A stretch of 64,000 nt of DNA from JBCCDY01 sp039030555. Its GTDB lineage: Bacteria > Bacteroidota > Bacteroidia > Cytophagales > Cyclobacteriaceae. The position numbers and the translations under genes are program-made. The stretch spans positions 89,044-153,043 of the forward strand of contig JBCCDY010000012.1 of the NCBI GenBank assembly GCA_039030555.1, given 5' to 3'. Below, piece after piece: positions 53,758 through 63,334 of the stretch; within the stretch, counting starts at the first letter, position 1; every line of letters starts with the position of its first letter. The notes under the pieces are model-generated. The model did no database searches and was not told where the DNA came from. It saw only the letters and a list, made by a program, of their open reading frames with translations.

Positions 53758-54081
53758 ATGGCATCTGATAAAAAATACCGATCCTTAAAGGAGTTCTACC
53801 CTTTCTACCTTTCTGAGCATCAGAATCCTACTTGCAGAACGCTTCATTTTATCGGAACATTCATCCTTTTCATTGTATTATTCTGGGTGTTTTTTACCCA
53901 AAATTGGTGGGGATTAGCCTTAATTCCGGTTATTGGTTATGGCTTTGCTTGGGTAGGTCATTTCTTTTTCGAGAAGAATAAGCCTGCCACCTTTCAATAC
54001 CCAGGGTATAGCCTTGCTTCCGATTTTATTTTATTCTGGGATATGGTAAGGGGAAAGGAAAAATTTAATCCTTCTAAATAA
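53758..54081 (+). CDS. Mpo1-like (DUF962) membrane protein
   Basis: A 107-residue protein with two or three helices. The family signature YLSEHQNPTCRTLHFIGTF in part and VGHFFFEKNKPATFQYPGYSLASDF in part contains the conserved His residues of yeast Mpo1, an Fe(II) dioxygenase that removes one carbon from 2-hydroxy fatty acids. Whether the bacterial protein does the same is unknown. It overlaps the convergent ABC-F gene end by 8 bp. Confidence 0.88.
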   Translation: MASDKKYRSLKEFYPFYLSEHQNPTCRTLHFIGTFILFIVLFWVFFTQNWWGLALIPVIGYGFAWVGHFFFEKNKPATFQYPGYSLASDFILFWDMVRGKEKFNPSK

Positions 54082-55999
54082 GCTCTCCCTCCAACTCATC
54101 AATTTCTTCAGCTTTTTTATCCCAATCTTCTTGAACAGACTCTAGTTCCGCCTTAATCTTTTCGTACTTCTGGTTCGTTTCAAGAAGCTTATCAGGGTTT
54201 CCATAAACCTCCGGGTTCGACATATCACTTTCTAACTTGGTCTCCTTGTCTTCCAGTTTCTGAATATGCTGTTCAATTTCACTGAGTTCCTTTTTAAGGT
54301 TTCGGAGTTTATTCTGAATTTCAATTTCTTCAGACTTGTCTTTTGGCTTCTTTTCGCTCTTTGGTTTTTCCTTTTTAACTTCTTTCTGAGTGTTACCATT
54401 TGGCTGCCTTTCACTCATAAAAAGTTCATATTCTTCATAAGTTCCGGGATATTCTTTCAACTCTCTATCTTCAATATACCAGATCTTATTAGCCACTTTG
54501 GTTACAAAATGGCGATCATGCGATACGACTAGATATGTTCCTTCATACTGGTTTAAAGCCTGAATCAGTATTTCAACTGACTGAATATCGAGATGGTTGG
54601 TAGGCTCATCCAGGAGTAAAAAGTTTGACTCCGAAATAAGCGTTTTAGCCAGAGCTACCCTTGATTTCTCCCCTCCTGATAAAACCTTAATTCTCTTAAA
54701 TACCTGCTCTCCCGTAAAAAGGAAACTACCCAGAATTCCTCTAAGTTCTAACTCGGTTTTTCCGCTTCCCGATTGTTTTAATTCTTCCAGCAGGTCATTA
54801 TTAACATTAAGTGCTTCCAGCTGATGCTGTGCATAAAAGCCCATCAGTACATTATGCCCCAGTTTTCGATCACCCTGGTGAGGTTCCGTTCCGGCAACGA
54901 TTCTAAGCAGGGTTGACTTGCCTTTTCCATTAGCTCCAATCAAGGCTATTTTATCACCTCTATTGATATAGGCATTGGAGTTTTTTAAGATCTCTGCGCT
55001 ACCATACGATTTCTCAACATCATTTAATTCACTGACCAGCTTTCCGGATTTCTGGTTGAAACTAAATTTGAAGTTGATCTCTCCTACCTCATCTTCTACC
55101 CTTTCAATCTTATCGAGTTTATCAAGCATCTTCACCTTCGACTGAACTTGTCTGGCTTTGGAGGCTTTGGCTCGAAATCGTTCTACAAAACGTTCCGTCT
55201 GTTTTATCTTCTGCTGCTGATTTTCATAAGCATTATTCTGAATCTCTGCCCGCAATTCCTTTTCCTGTAAATAGAAGGTGTAATTACCCGGATACAGATT
55301 TAAGCTTGCATTGCTGACTTCTACAATTGTTTCGATGGTTCTATTCAGAAAATATCGATCGTGAGACACAACGATTACGGCCCCCTCATAGCTTTTCAGA
55401 TAGTTTTCAATCCATTTGATCGATGGAAGATCAAGGTGGTTAGTAGGCTCATCGAGCATAAGTAAGGAAGGTTTCTCGAGGAGTAACTTGGCCAGCATAA
55501 CCCGCATTCGCCACCCTCCTGAAAACTCTTTCAGAGGACGATTAAGGTCGTCCGTCTTAAATCCAATTCCTTCTAGTATTTCTTCCGCTTTAGATTGTAA
55601 TGTATAGCCTTCATGAGCTTCAAAACGTTCCTGCAATTTTGTAAGCTTTTCAACTAAACCATCGCTATAGTCGGTTTCAAGCTTTTTAATGATATCATCA
55701 ATTTGATGCTGTAAGTCTATAACATCACTGAAAGCCATTAAGGCTACATTCAGAATACTTTCTTCCGATTCGTAAGAAAGAAGATCCTGGTTCAGAAAAC
55801 CGATGGTACAGTCTTTTGCTTTGGAAACTTCGCCTGTATAATTGGTAATATCTCCATTTATAATTCTCAGAAGGGTTGATTTACCAGTACCATTAAGGCC
55901 GATCAACCCAATTTTGTCCTTATCTTTAATATGGAGTGAGGCTTTATCATAAATAGGCCGGTCTCCAATAAAATAACTCAATTCGCTTATACCCAACAT
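54074..55999 (-). CDS. ABC-F family ATPase (Uup/EttA-like)
   Basis: A 641-residue soluble protein with two ABC domains and no membrane part: Walker A GLNGTGKST and GANGKGKST, signatures EFSGGWRMRV and LSGGEKSRV, and two LDEPTNHLD Walker B motifs. The linker between the domains is basic and coiled (about 235-300). A C-terminal coiled coil (about 545-641) is rich in Lys/Glu, as in Uup. ABC-F proteins act on the ribosome E site or in resolving stalled states. Confidence 0.95.
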   Translation of the reverse strand: MLGISELSYFIGDRPIYDKASLHIKDKDKIGLIGLNGTGKSTLLRIINGDITNYTGEVSKAKDCTIGFLNQDLLSYESEESILNVALMAFSDVIDLQHQIDDIIKKLETDYSDGLVEKLTKLQERFEAHEGYTLQSKAEEILEGIGFKTDDLNRPLKEFSGGWRMRVMLAKLLLEKPSLLMLDEPTNHLDLPSIKWIENYLKSYEGAVIVVSHDRYFLNRTIETIVEVSNASLNLYPGNYTFYLQEKELRAEIQNNAYENQQQKIKQTERFVERFRAKASKARQVQSKVKMLDKLDKIERVEDEVGEINFKFSFNQKSGKLVSELNDVEKSYGSAEILKNSNAYINRGDKIALIGANGKGKSTLLRIVAGTEPHQGDRKLGHNVLMGFYAQHQLEALNVNNDLLEELKQSGSGKTELELRGILGSFLFTGEQVFKRIKVLSGGEKSRVALAKTLISESNFLLLDEPTNHLDIQSVEILIQALNQYEGTYLVVSHDRHFVTKVANKIWYIEDRELKEYPGTYEEYELFMSERQPNGNTQKEVKKEKPKSEKKPKDKSEEIEIQNKLRNLKKELSEIEQHIQKLEDKETKLESDMSNPEVYGNPDKLLETNQKYEKIKAELESVQEDWDKKAEEIDELEGELI

Positions 56000-56070
56000 A
56001 ATTGCAAAAATAGGGTTTGCTGCCTATTATCTGTCAATGGATTTCTTTAGTTTGAAAAAAAGATCAAGAC

Positions 56071-57255
56071 ATGCTTAAAAAAATCAATATTCTCGCTCTG
56101 CTCCTGCTTTTAACTTACGCTTGTGGAAATAGTAATCCTCCAGAAGAAGATACCGAATCCGATGAAACGGATACGGAGAATAGTGAAGAAACGGTAGAGG
56201 CGACTGGTGAAAGTAATTTGCCTTTAAGTGCTATACAACTTCCTGACGGTTTTAAAATTGATATTTTTGCAGAGGTGGAAAACGCACGGTCAATGGCTAT
56301 GTCGCCCAACGGAACTATTTTCGTTGGAAACCGCCAGTCCGATAAGGTTTATGCCTTGCAAGACACCGATCAGGATGGTAAAGCAGACCAGAAATTTATA
56401 ATTGATGAAGGTTTGCGCTCTCCAAATGGAGTAGCCTTCCGAAATGGAGATTTATATGTAGCTGAAATCAGCAGAATTCTAAAATATCCGGCTATAGAAG
56501 AAAACCTGGATACTCCTCCGGAACCTGTAGTTATCAAGGATGACTATCCGAAAGACGGCCATCATGGATGGAAATTCATTGCTTTTGGCCCCGATGATCG
56601 ACTTTATGTTCCAGTTGGAGCGCCTTGCAACATTTGTGAATCAGCAAATGAAGTTTATGCAAGTATTACCAGTATAAAACCGGATGGCAGCGACATGAAA
56701 GTCTTTGCCGAAGGTGTTCGAAATACCGTTGGTTTCACCTGGCATCCTGAAACCGGTGATATGTGGTTTACCGATAATGGAAGGGACTGGTTAGGCAATG
56801 ACTTCCCTCCTTGTGAACTTAATATAGCAAGCAAAGCTGGAAACCATTATGGCTATCCATATTGCCATGGTGGTGATATTGCCGACCCTGAATTTGGTGG
56901 GAAGTTTCCTTGTTCAGATTTCCAAAAGCCTGCAAGAAATCTTGGGCCTCATGTGGCACCTTTAGGTTTGAGATTCTATACAGGTAATATGTTCCCTTCA
57001 GAATATTCTGGTGATCTTATTATTGCGGAACATGGTTCATGGAATAGGGACTCTAAAATAGGCTATCGCCTGATGCATGTGAATGTTGAAAATGGAAAAG
57101 CCACTAGTTATGAACCTTTTGCAGAAGGCTGGTTAAATGACAAAACCCAGGATAGCTGGGGACGGCCGGTTGATGTTCTTATGCTACCCGATGGTTCTAT
57201 GCTCGTTTCCGATGACTTCGCTGATGTGGTGTATCGAATTACTTATGAAAGCTAA
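56071..57255 (+). CDS. Sorbosone-dehydrogenase-like beta-propeller lipoprotein
   Basis: A 394-residue lipoprotein: lipobox TYAC (Cys18), a very acidic Glu/Asp/Thr spacer to about residue 45, then a six-bladed propeller of the PQQ-dependent glucose/sorbosone dehydrogenase family (LPDGFKIDIFAEVENARSM in part, LRSPNGVAFRNGDLYVAE, VGFTWHPETGDMWFTDNGRD, IIAEHGSWNRDSKIGYRL). The catalytic His and Arg regions of the family appear kept (DGHHGWKF). Four Cys suggest disulfides. Substrate and cofactor use are unproven. Confidence 0.88.
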   Translation: MLKKINILALLLLLTYACGNSNPPEEDTESDETDTENSEETVEATGESNLPLSAIQLPDGFKIDIFAEVENARSMAMSPNGTIFVGNRQSDKVYALQDTDQDGKADQKFIIDEGLRSPNGVAFRNGDLYVAEISRILKYPAIEENLDTPPEPVVIKDDYPKDGHHGWKFIAFGPDDRLYVPVGAPCNICESANEVYASITSIKPDGSDMKVFAEGVRNTVGFTWHPETGDMWFTDNGRDWLGNDFPPCELNIASKAGNHYGYPYCHGGDIADPEFGGKFPCSDFQKPARNLGPHVAPLGLRFYTGNMFPSEYSGDLIIAEHGSWNRDSKIGYRLMHVNVENGKATSYEPFAEGWLNDKTQDSWGRPVDVLMLPDGSMLVSDDFADVVYRITYES

Positions 57256-57261
57256 TAGAAA

Positions 57262-57384
57262 ATGGACATAAATACTTCATTAACTTTGTGGCAGATACTT
57301 AACTTTATTTTGTTGATGTCATTTTTTTTAAGTCTCTTTTTAGTCACAAAGTATGTGATTAAAAAATTGAATAAAAACCAGTAA
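57262..57384 (+). CDS. Small single-span membrane protein
   Basis: A 40-residue protein starting six bases after the dehydrogenase stop. It has one hydrophobic helix (residues about 8-30, LWQILNFILLMSFFLSLFLV) and a basic tail (KYVIKKLNKNQ), which orients it with the C-terminus in the cytoplasm. Short proteins of this plan are common in Bacteroidota, but no function is known. The support is codon-consistent frame, spacing and topology. Confidence 0.55.
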   Translation: MDINTSLTLWQILNFILLMSFFLSLFLVTKYVIKKLNKNQ

Positions 57385-57419
57385 AGGATTAATAGCTTTA
57401 TTTTTTATGCTACGCCTAG

Positions 57420-57452
57420 AGATATTCGATGTTTTGAAAACATCGGATATCT
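57420..57452. terminator. Long hairpin, possible terminator
   Basis: AGATATTCGATGTTTT pairs with AAAACATCGGATATCT over 16 bp with one G-T pair, after the small membrane gene. A weak T-rich run (AACTTTTCC) follows. The rest of the 238-bp gap up to 57622 shows nothing I can name. Confidence 0.5.
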
Positions 57453-57622
57453 AACTTTTCCATTTTCAGGGGTTATTATGCTCTATTAGTAGCTAAAGGT
57501 GGTTTAAATCGTGTATTGACCTAACAAATATCATGTAAAAATGGCTGATCATACTTTTACTTTGATCATGATAAAGCTTAATAAGCTGTAATCACTACGA
57601 ATGAAATCTAAAGTAAATAAAA

Positions 57623-57850
57623 ATGACAGCATTAGAACAAATCAGTGAAAGTGAAGCGAAACGCGTAATTAAAAAATTAGGATGTGATTTTCACCTATTC
57701 ACTGTAGATGAATTTAAAGATGCTTTTAATAGAGAATTAAAAGCAGAAATAAAGGAAGGCGAGTTAAACCCAAATCAAAATCTTAGCAAAAAAGCCCTAG
57801 AGGACATAGGCAGAATTAGCATGTGTCATATCAATACGTTCGATGACTGA
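57623..57850 (+). CDS. Hypothetical 75-aa protein
   Basis: A small acidic soluble protein, predicted mostly helical (SEAKRVIKKLGCDFHLF, DEFKDAFNRELKAEIKEGE, SKKALEDIGRISMCHIN). It has two Cys, no signal peptide, and no family that I recognise. It stands alone between two hairpin elements. A regular codon pattern and a helix-compatible sequence support a real gene; the function is open. Confidence 0.55.
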   Translation: MTALEQISESEAKRVIKKLGCDFHLFTVDEFKDAFNRELKAEIKEGELNPNQNLSKKALEDIGRISMCHINTFDD

Positions 57851-57941
57851 AATCGAAACAAGGCAAAGGTAGAAAGCGTTTTTTTAAGCTATCTATCAGA
57901 ATTCAAAAAACATCCGGTATCTGATCAGTTTTGCCATTGAG

Positions 57942-58013
57942 ATTACGTCCCGGATGTCCGGGATTCTTTTTAGAAAAGAAATGAATCCCGATAGTATCGA
58001 TTCGGGACGTAAT
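57942..58013. repeat. Nested intergenic palindrome (REP-like)
   Basis: Outer arms ATTACGTCCCG (57943-57953) and CGGGACGTAAT (58003-58013) enclose two smaller hairpins, TCCCGGATGTCCGGGA and a stem of ATCCCGAT with ATCGATTCGGGA. The nested layout and the TCCCGG words resemble the element at 53651-53681. Such elements between genes are typical of dispersed REP-like or small transposable repeats. Confidence 0.65.
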
Positions 58014-58067
58014 GACATCTCATTTAGGGTTTTGACACCGATTATTAATCGAACTCAGGTTCCTGGT

Positions 58068-58916
58068 TTATCGGTTATTCTCTAAACTATCAACTAAGGG
58101 TTGAACGCCCATATCGTACATAGCCAACATCATTTTATAAACATCAGGCTTGGTTTTCTCAGGGCTTCCACCAATAATTGGTGGAGCAGGGTCATATTCC
58201 ATATCCAGCATTACACCTTGTGCATAATCTTCTCCCATAATATCGATCATTATTGCTAAGGACATATCCATTCCTGCTGTTACACCAGCAGAGGTCCAAT
58301 ACTTTCCATCATTGGTAAATCTGGAGTCCACAAAATTAGCTCCGTATTTAGTAAGCTTTTCTTCAGCCCGGTACCAATTGGTAGTCGCATTTCTTCCTTC
58401 AAGTAGTCCTGTCGCTCCAAGTATCCAACCGCCGGTACATACCGCAGCAGTATATTTAGTCGTACTATCAATCTTTCGGATCCAATTTAGTAAACGATCA
58501 TCATAAGCTCCGAGGATCGTTCCTCTAAAACCTCCAGGTATCACTAGAATATCCAGTTGATCTACTGAATCGATGACTGTATTAGGGACAATCTCAGTCC
58601 CCATAACCGTAGTAATATTTCCTGGATTTAAGGCAACCAACTTCGTATTGATACCCCAGAGTTGTCCCAAAACATATCTGGGACCCATCATATCCAGATC
58701 ATTAACTCCATCATAAACCAGTATTCCCAGTGTGTTGACCTCAACTTTGGGTTGGCCAACCATTTCATCCATTAGCTCATCGTGATTTTCAGCTGTGATC
58801 TCAATCTCATCAGCTTTGTTTTCCGATCCACCGACTTGCGATGTAGTCTCAACTTTATGATTACAAGCGTTAATCCCTATGATCAGTACTATCAAATACA
58901 ATTTTATCCATTTCAT
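58068..58916 (-). CDS. DJ-1/PfpI-family lipoprotein
   Basis: A 282-residue lipoprotein. I use the ATG at 58916, which gives an SPII signal ending INAC; the longer frame up to 59033 lies inside the receptor gene. The DJ-1/PfpI (ThiJ/AraC N-terminal-like) domain starts near residue 65 (LGILVYDGVNDLDMMGPRYVLG), with the nucleophile elbow AAVCTGGWILGATGLLEG holding the Cys. Such proteins are amidases, hydratases or sensors; an envelope form next to a TonB receptor is unusual. It ends the operon. Confidence 0.87.
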   Translation of the reverse strand: MKWIKLYLIVLIIGINACNHKVETTSQVGGSENKADEIEITAENHDELMDEMVGQPKVEVNTLGILVYDGVNDLDMMGPRYVLGQLWGINTKLVALNPGNITTVMGTEIVPNTVIDSVDQLDILVIPGGFRGTILGAYDDRLLNWIRKIDSTTKYTAAVCTGGWILGATGLLEGRNATTNWYRAEEKLTKYGANFVDSRFTNDGKYWTSAGVTAGMDMSLAIMIDIMGEDYAQGVMLDMEYDPAPPIIGGSPEKTKPDVYKMMLAMYDMGVQPLVDSLENNR

Positions 58917-58926
58917 ATCTTTAAAA

Positions 58927-61326
58927 TTAAAATTCAGCTCTAAGTGTAAATCCGTACGTTCTGGGTGGAGAAATTCTTGTCGATCGGCTAAAACTGGTAT
59001 CAGCGGATCCAAAAGCGATAAAACGCTCATCATTCAAATTCTGTCCCCAGAAATAGAAAGAGGCTTTTGGGAAATTGAACCCAGCTCTACAGCTAACCAA
59101 GCTATAACTGTCTTGCTCCAGATCATTCTGAATATCAGTAAAATAGCTACCAATATTTCTGAACTCCCCTCTAAGTGAAAAACTTATGTTCTCGGAAATT
59201 GGATAATCATATTGGCCTGCTAAATAAAGCGTAGTCCTTGGAGCATTTGAAAGCCTATTCCCTCCGATTTCTGTTTCGAACTGACCTATGGGAAAGAAGG
59301 TCTCGGAATCAAAAATAGCTCTGCTTAAAGAGAAAGTTTCATACTCTGTTTCATTGTAGCCAAAACTACCATCAAACTGGAGATTCTTTACAGGGACTGC
59401 CGAAACTTCTAATTCAAAACCATAAGAAGTAGCGTCGCCTACGTTTTCTCTGGCAAAAGTAGAAGGAGCAGCTACCAGATTAAAAAACTGTAAATCATCC
59501 CATTGAATGTAAAAAGCAGACGCAGCCAGATAAACCTTATTATTTAGCAAATTAGACTTATAACCAAGTTCAAAATTATCTGAAAACTCAGGGTCAAAAG
59601 TTTGATCCAGACCCTCAGGTAATCTTTGAGGGTTTATTCCCCCTGCCCTAAATCCTCTGGTGTAGGTGAAATAAGCGTTGGACTGATTGTTGATCTCATA
59701 AGATAAAGAGGCCTTTGGCGATAGTGCACTATAATCTCCACTCACAGTAGTATCGGGCATTACTTCGCTAAGTTGACCGTCATTAAGGAGTAAATCAAAG
59801 AAACCATTAAAGGTAGCCTCACGATTTTCATAATCGTACCTCAACCCTCCCGTAAGTTCAATGCGCTCTGTCAATTCATAACCTATTTGCCCGAAGAGGG
59901 CTACGCCATTATTACTTCCTTCATTTCTGAAGATCACAAAACTTGAAGGGGTTAACTCTTGGGCCAGATTGGTCGATGGCTCAAAAGCGTCCTGAAAATA
60001 GGCAAATGCACCTGCAGTATAATTTAAGCGGCTTGCAGGGTTCGACTGTATCTTAAATTCCTGGCTATAGACTTCTTGTGGTGCTGGTGTCCCACCTATT
60101 TCAATACCATCTATGGAATGAAAAATACCACCGGACTCAATGTTTTCATAAGCAATACCTATACGCTGATAAGTAGTGGTAGAACTCAAGTTAAAGCGAG
60201 GACTTCTATACTTTAATGAAAGTGCAGAATTTAATACGTTACGCTCATGCGTTCCGATACGGCTTAAAAAAAGGGTATTCGGATTAGCCAAAGCGACTTC
60301 TTCGTTAAAAGTCGATATAAAGAATGAGCTGGCGTCCGATATGTCTGTCTGTACTTTCACATTGAGCTTCGCATCAAATCGTTCGTTTAATAACCACTTG
60401 AAGTACAGGTTTCCATAATATGAATCCTGATCGCCTACCCGCTTTCCCTGAATATCAAAATCGGGATTGATTGTGCCCGTTGTATCTACCTTTTGGAATC
60501 CCTCTCTTCGTTGAAACAGTCCGTTAGCTCCAAAGAATAATTTGTCCTCAATGATGGGTCCCCGCACGCCAACAGCATACCTTTGAAGGCCCAAATTACC
60601 CAGATTAGCTTCAAAAAAGCCTGATTTTTCATTAGTCGGCTCTTTCGTGATGATGTTCACAACGCCTCCCATTGCATTTCTACCAAACAAGGTGCCCTGC
60701 GGCCCTCTTAAGACTTCTATCCGCTCTACGTCGATCAACTGAAATCCATTAGCCAGAATATCCAACTGATTAACACCATCCACATAAGTGGCAATAGCTG
60801 GGTTTTCACTGAATACTTGTATCCCTCTAATCACCTGGACTTGTTGAAAGCCTACTCCCAACTCCTGATGTACATAATTAGGGACCAGACCATTTAGGGT
60901 GTTGAGGTCCCAGGTCCTCGTTGACTCCACTTTTTTCGAAGAAATAGATGTTACTGAAATCGGTGCCTCTATAATGTTTTGTTCTATGCGCTGAGCCGTA
61001 ACCAGGATTTCATCCAGGTTTATGGTGTTTTTTCTAAGTTCAATCTCGACTGAAGCTGTACTCTCACTAAAATTGATCGTTTTAATCTGAGTGGCAAAGC
61101 CTACAGCCCTGATCTCCAGTTGAAGTGTACCATAGTTTAGAGGTAAATTGAATTGACCAGATAAGTCTGTTGCCGTCCCAATATTGGTATTTAAGACGTT
61201 GACCGTCACTAACTCCAAAGGCTCGCCTTTTTCATTCTTAATAGTACCATTTAACGTATACTGCTGAGCGTAGAGTTGAGCAGAAAGTATGAATGCGATC
61301 AAAAAAATGATCTTATGTATGTTCAT
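58927..61326 (-). CDS. TonB-dependent receptor
   Basis: A 799-residue outer-membrane receptor with signal peptide (cut after YAQ), carboxypeptidase-like domain (about 23-100), plug (about 115-230: IEVLRGPQGTLFGRNAMGGVVNIITKEP in part) and barrel ending YGFTLRAEF. The LRGPQGTLFGRNAMGG plug is of the common siderophore/vitamin receptor type. It sits between an ALDC-like lipoprotein (8-bp gap) and a DJ-1 lipoprotein. No composite iron element precedes this operon, so its substrate may differ from iron chelates. Confidence 0.9.
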   Translation of the reverse strand: MNIHKIIFLIAFILSAQLYAQQYTLNGTIKNEKGEPLELVTVNVLNTNIGTATDLSGQFNLPLNYGTLQLEIRAVGFATQIKTINFSESTASVEIELRKNTINLDEILVTAQRIEQNIIEAPISVTSISSKKVESTRTWDLNTLNGLVPNYVHQELGVGFQQVQVIRGIQVFSENPAIATYVDGVNQLDILANGFQLIDVERIEVLRGPQGTLFGRNAMGGVVNIITKEPTNEKSGFFEANLGNLGLQRYAVGVRGPIIEDKLFFGANGLFQRREGFQKVDTTGTINPDFDIQGKRVGDQDSYYGNLYFKWLLNERFDAKLNVKVQTDISDASSFFISTFNEEVALANPNTLFLSRIGTHERNVLNSALSLKYRSPRFNLSSTTTYQRIGIAYENIESGGIFHSIDGIEIGGTPAPQEVYSQEFKIQSNPASRLNYTAGAFAYFQDAFEPSTNLAQELTPSSFVIFRNEGSNNGVALFGQIGYELTERIELTGGLRYDYENREATFNGFFDLLLNDGQLSEVMPDTTVSGDYSALSPKASLSYEINNQSNAYFTYTRGFRAGGINPQRLPEGLDQTFDPEFSDNFELGYKSNLLNNKVYLAASAFYIQWDDLQFFNLVAAPSTFARENVGDATSYGFELEVSAVPVKNLQFDGSFGYNETEYETFSLSRAIFDSETFFPIGQFETEIGGNRLSNAPRTTLYLAGQYDYPISENISFSLRGEFRNIGSYFTDIQNDLEQDSYSLVSCRAGFNFPKASFYFWGQNLNDERFIAFGSADTSFSRSTRISPPRTYGFTLRAEF

Positions 61327-61334
61327 TATTGATT

Positions 61335-62102
61335 TTATTTAAATAATTGACTGGGTAAATAGATTTTAGCGCCTTCAGCTAAAAACAATTGATCGATATG
61401 CCCAGACGTACTCTTCTCTTCGTTGACGAAATGCAAATGAATACGCTTACCCTTATGAGTGAAAATTCCCTCTTTAGTGGATTCCACGTAAAAGCCTATG
61501 ATCTTAAGCCTTTCACTTTTCAGTACGAAGCGTTTTTTAGACTTATGATGCTCTTTTCTATTATGAGGTTCATCACCTTCTTTGAAAATGACATGATAAA
61601 CCAGGGAATCTGCCTCCCCTTCTATTCTAAAGGGGAAACTAGCCTTAGAAGAAATACCAGCTTTTTCAGCCTCCTTAGTCAAAAAAGACTCGATATCATC
61701 CTGGCTTATAATCCCTGAATTTGCTTCCCTGGTTATCCATTTATTAACATTACTATAGGCTAAAAAAATAGCTGATTTGTTAGATACATCATGATCTAAA
61801 AAAGGTTCTTCATCAACTAGGCTTGCAATATGAGCTTCTCCATTATAAATAGTCACTTCTCCCTTAAGCCCTTTTAGAGGGCCGATGGCATATAAATCAG
61901 AGTACGGTTTTAAACTGTCTAGTAAAATAGTCCCGGATAAATCTCCATCATCAAGTATTTGAAGTCGACTCCCTTCACTGCGGAACAGAAAAACATTTTC
62001 ATCTGATTTAGATGATACTGATTTTTGATTACTTTCTTTTCGTTGTCCGCAAGAGAGGAAAAGAAAAAGCATTGCTAAGCATGAAAAAAGATGCGTTTTC
62101 AT
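61335..62102 (-). CDS. Alpha-acetolactate-decarboxylase-like lipoprotein
   Basis: A 255-residue lipoprotein with signal MKTHLFSCLAMLFLFLSC (start 62102; an ATG six codons upstream is possible). The body matches acetolactate decarboxylase: LDSLKPYSDLYAIGPLKGLKGEVTIYNGE in part at the N-side, and KRIHLHFVNEEKSTSGHID at the C-side. The three His (HxH and one 11 residues on) have the spacing of the zinc ligands His194, His196, His207 of the Bacillus enzyme. An envelope-anchored form in a TonB operon suggests another substrate or a binding role. Confidence 0.78.
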   Translation of the reverse strand: MKTHLFSCLAMLFLFLSCGQRKESNQKSVSSKSDENVFLFRSEGSRLQILDDGDLSGTILLDSLKPYSDLYAIGPLKGLKGEVTIYNGEAHIASLVDEEPFLDHDVSNKSAIFLAYSNVNKWITREANSGIISQDDIESFLTKEAEKAGISSKASFPFRIEGEADSLVYHVIFKEGDEPHNRKEHHKSKKRFVLKSERLKIIGFYVESTKEGIFTHKGKRIHLHFVNEEKSTSGHIDQLFLAEGAKIYLPSQLFK

Positions 62103-62122
62103 ATACCTAATCCTGATCAAGT

Positions 62123-63175
62123 CTAAAGTGAGTATTGAATTCCAACAGTGACCATTTGGTCTGTTTCCATCTGGATGCCATTGAGGTCCCGCATTAATGG
62201 GAATTCATATTCAGCTCCTATCCTTACGTTTTTCAGAATTCCTTCCGGTACATAAAAATTGAATCCTACTCCGGCATGAATGATCTCTCCTCCAAAATTC
62301 TCAGGGAAAACGGTCGGAACGGTCGATAGCTCTGTATTCATCATATTAACCAGGCCTAATTCCGGATCGGCCCCATCGATTTGCCCAATAGTTAAAAAAG
62401 AAAGTCTCCCTGAAAAACTAAAGAGTTTGTTTAATCGATAAGCTGACCAATAGGTAAGTTTCAGTTGATCTCCCAACCGGTAGTCGCGATCATTTTCCCC
62501 TGTTCTAATAGTAGCCATAATTTGAGCGCCCATGGAGTAATCGCCAAGTTGATTCAGATAAGTTACTCCAGGCATGATATCAAAAGTACCTGAACCAATC
62601 TGCATGGGATAAGGTAATTGCCTCACGGCTGGCATGGGAAGTGGGGTTTCATCTCGTTCATCAATACTTCCTGTTGGAATGCTGAATCCTAAATTAGCAT
62701 GGACCCTCTGGTGCTTTTTATCAAAGAATTTATATAGTCCTGATATTTTAATATCGCCAAATCCTCCGGACTCTGTGGTAAAAATACCACCCATTCTGGT
62801 CACATGATCCATTTCTCTATCATGAAAGCTAACCATTCCCATTAGGGTCAAACGGTCTGATACGGCATACATTAAACCAAGCATATGCATATGCATGGGC
62901 ATGCGTTCAGGGGTCACTGTGAAATTATTGTCAAAAATTACCTCATCATTAGTCAGGGTGTTGGTCCCACTACGCATCTCTTCCATATCCATGTACATGT
63001 ATCGGTAGGAGAACATCCACTCTCCCTTATTGTGTGTGTGGTCGCCCATTACACCCATGGGCGCATGTCCATCCGGGCGGCCGGAAGTCCATAAAATTTC
63101 TTCTTGCTCTTGTGTCTGCGCCAATAAATTAAACGAGCATATTGATAAAAATACAGTTGTTAGTATAGTTTTCAT
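62123..63175 (-). CDS. Met/His-rich outer-membrane beta-barrel protein (phenol MetA-pathway family type)
   Basis: A 350-residue exported protein: signal peptide (cut after LLAQ), then a beta-barrel with closing aromatic QMVTVGIQYSL. I use the ATG at 63175. The N-terminal part is rich in Met and His (APMGVMGDHTHNKGE, YRYMYMDMEEM, PMHMHMLGLMY, MGMVSFHDREMDHV), as in copper-linked envelope proteins. Barrels of this kind are often annotated as transporter or MetA-pathway family. First of four genes with the ALDC-like protein, receptor and DJ-1 lipoprotein. Metal binding is an inference. Confidence 0.72.
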   Translation of the reverse strand: MKTILTTVFLSICSFNLLAQTQEQEEILWTSGRPDGHAPMGVMGDHTHNKGEWMFSYRYMYMDMEEMRSGTNTLTNDEVIFDNNFTVTPERMPMHMHMLGLMYAVSDRLTLMGMVSFHDREMDHVTRMGGIFTTESGGFGDIKISGLYKFFDKKHQRVHANLGFSIPTGSIDERDETPLPMPAVRQLPYPMQIGSGTFDIMPGVTYLNQLGDYSMGAQIMATIRTGENDRDYRLGDQLKLTYWSAYRLNKLFSFSGRLSFLTIGQIDGADPELGLVNMMNTELSTVPTVFPENFGGEIIHAGVGFNFYVPEGILKNVRIGAEYEFPLMRDLNGIQMETDQMVTVGIQYSL

Positions 63176-63334
63176 TTGAATTGAAAGTTTGCACAGACTG
63201 AGTGGCATACTTCACATGAAATGAAGAATATTAATCCAATCCGTGTTAATAAAAAATTTTGAAATTAAAGCTATAACGTGAGTTTGGGACAAGGAAAGTC
63301 TTAGTCTCTTGATTACGTCATGCCAGATGAAAGA

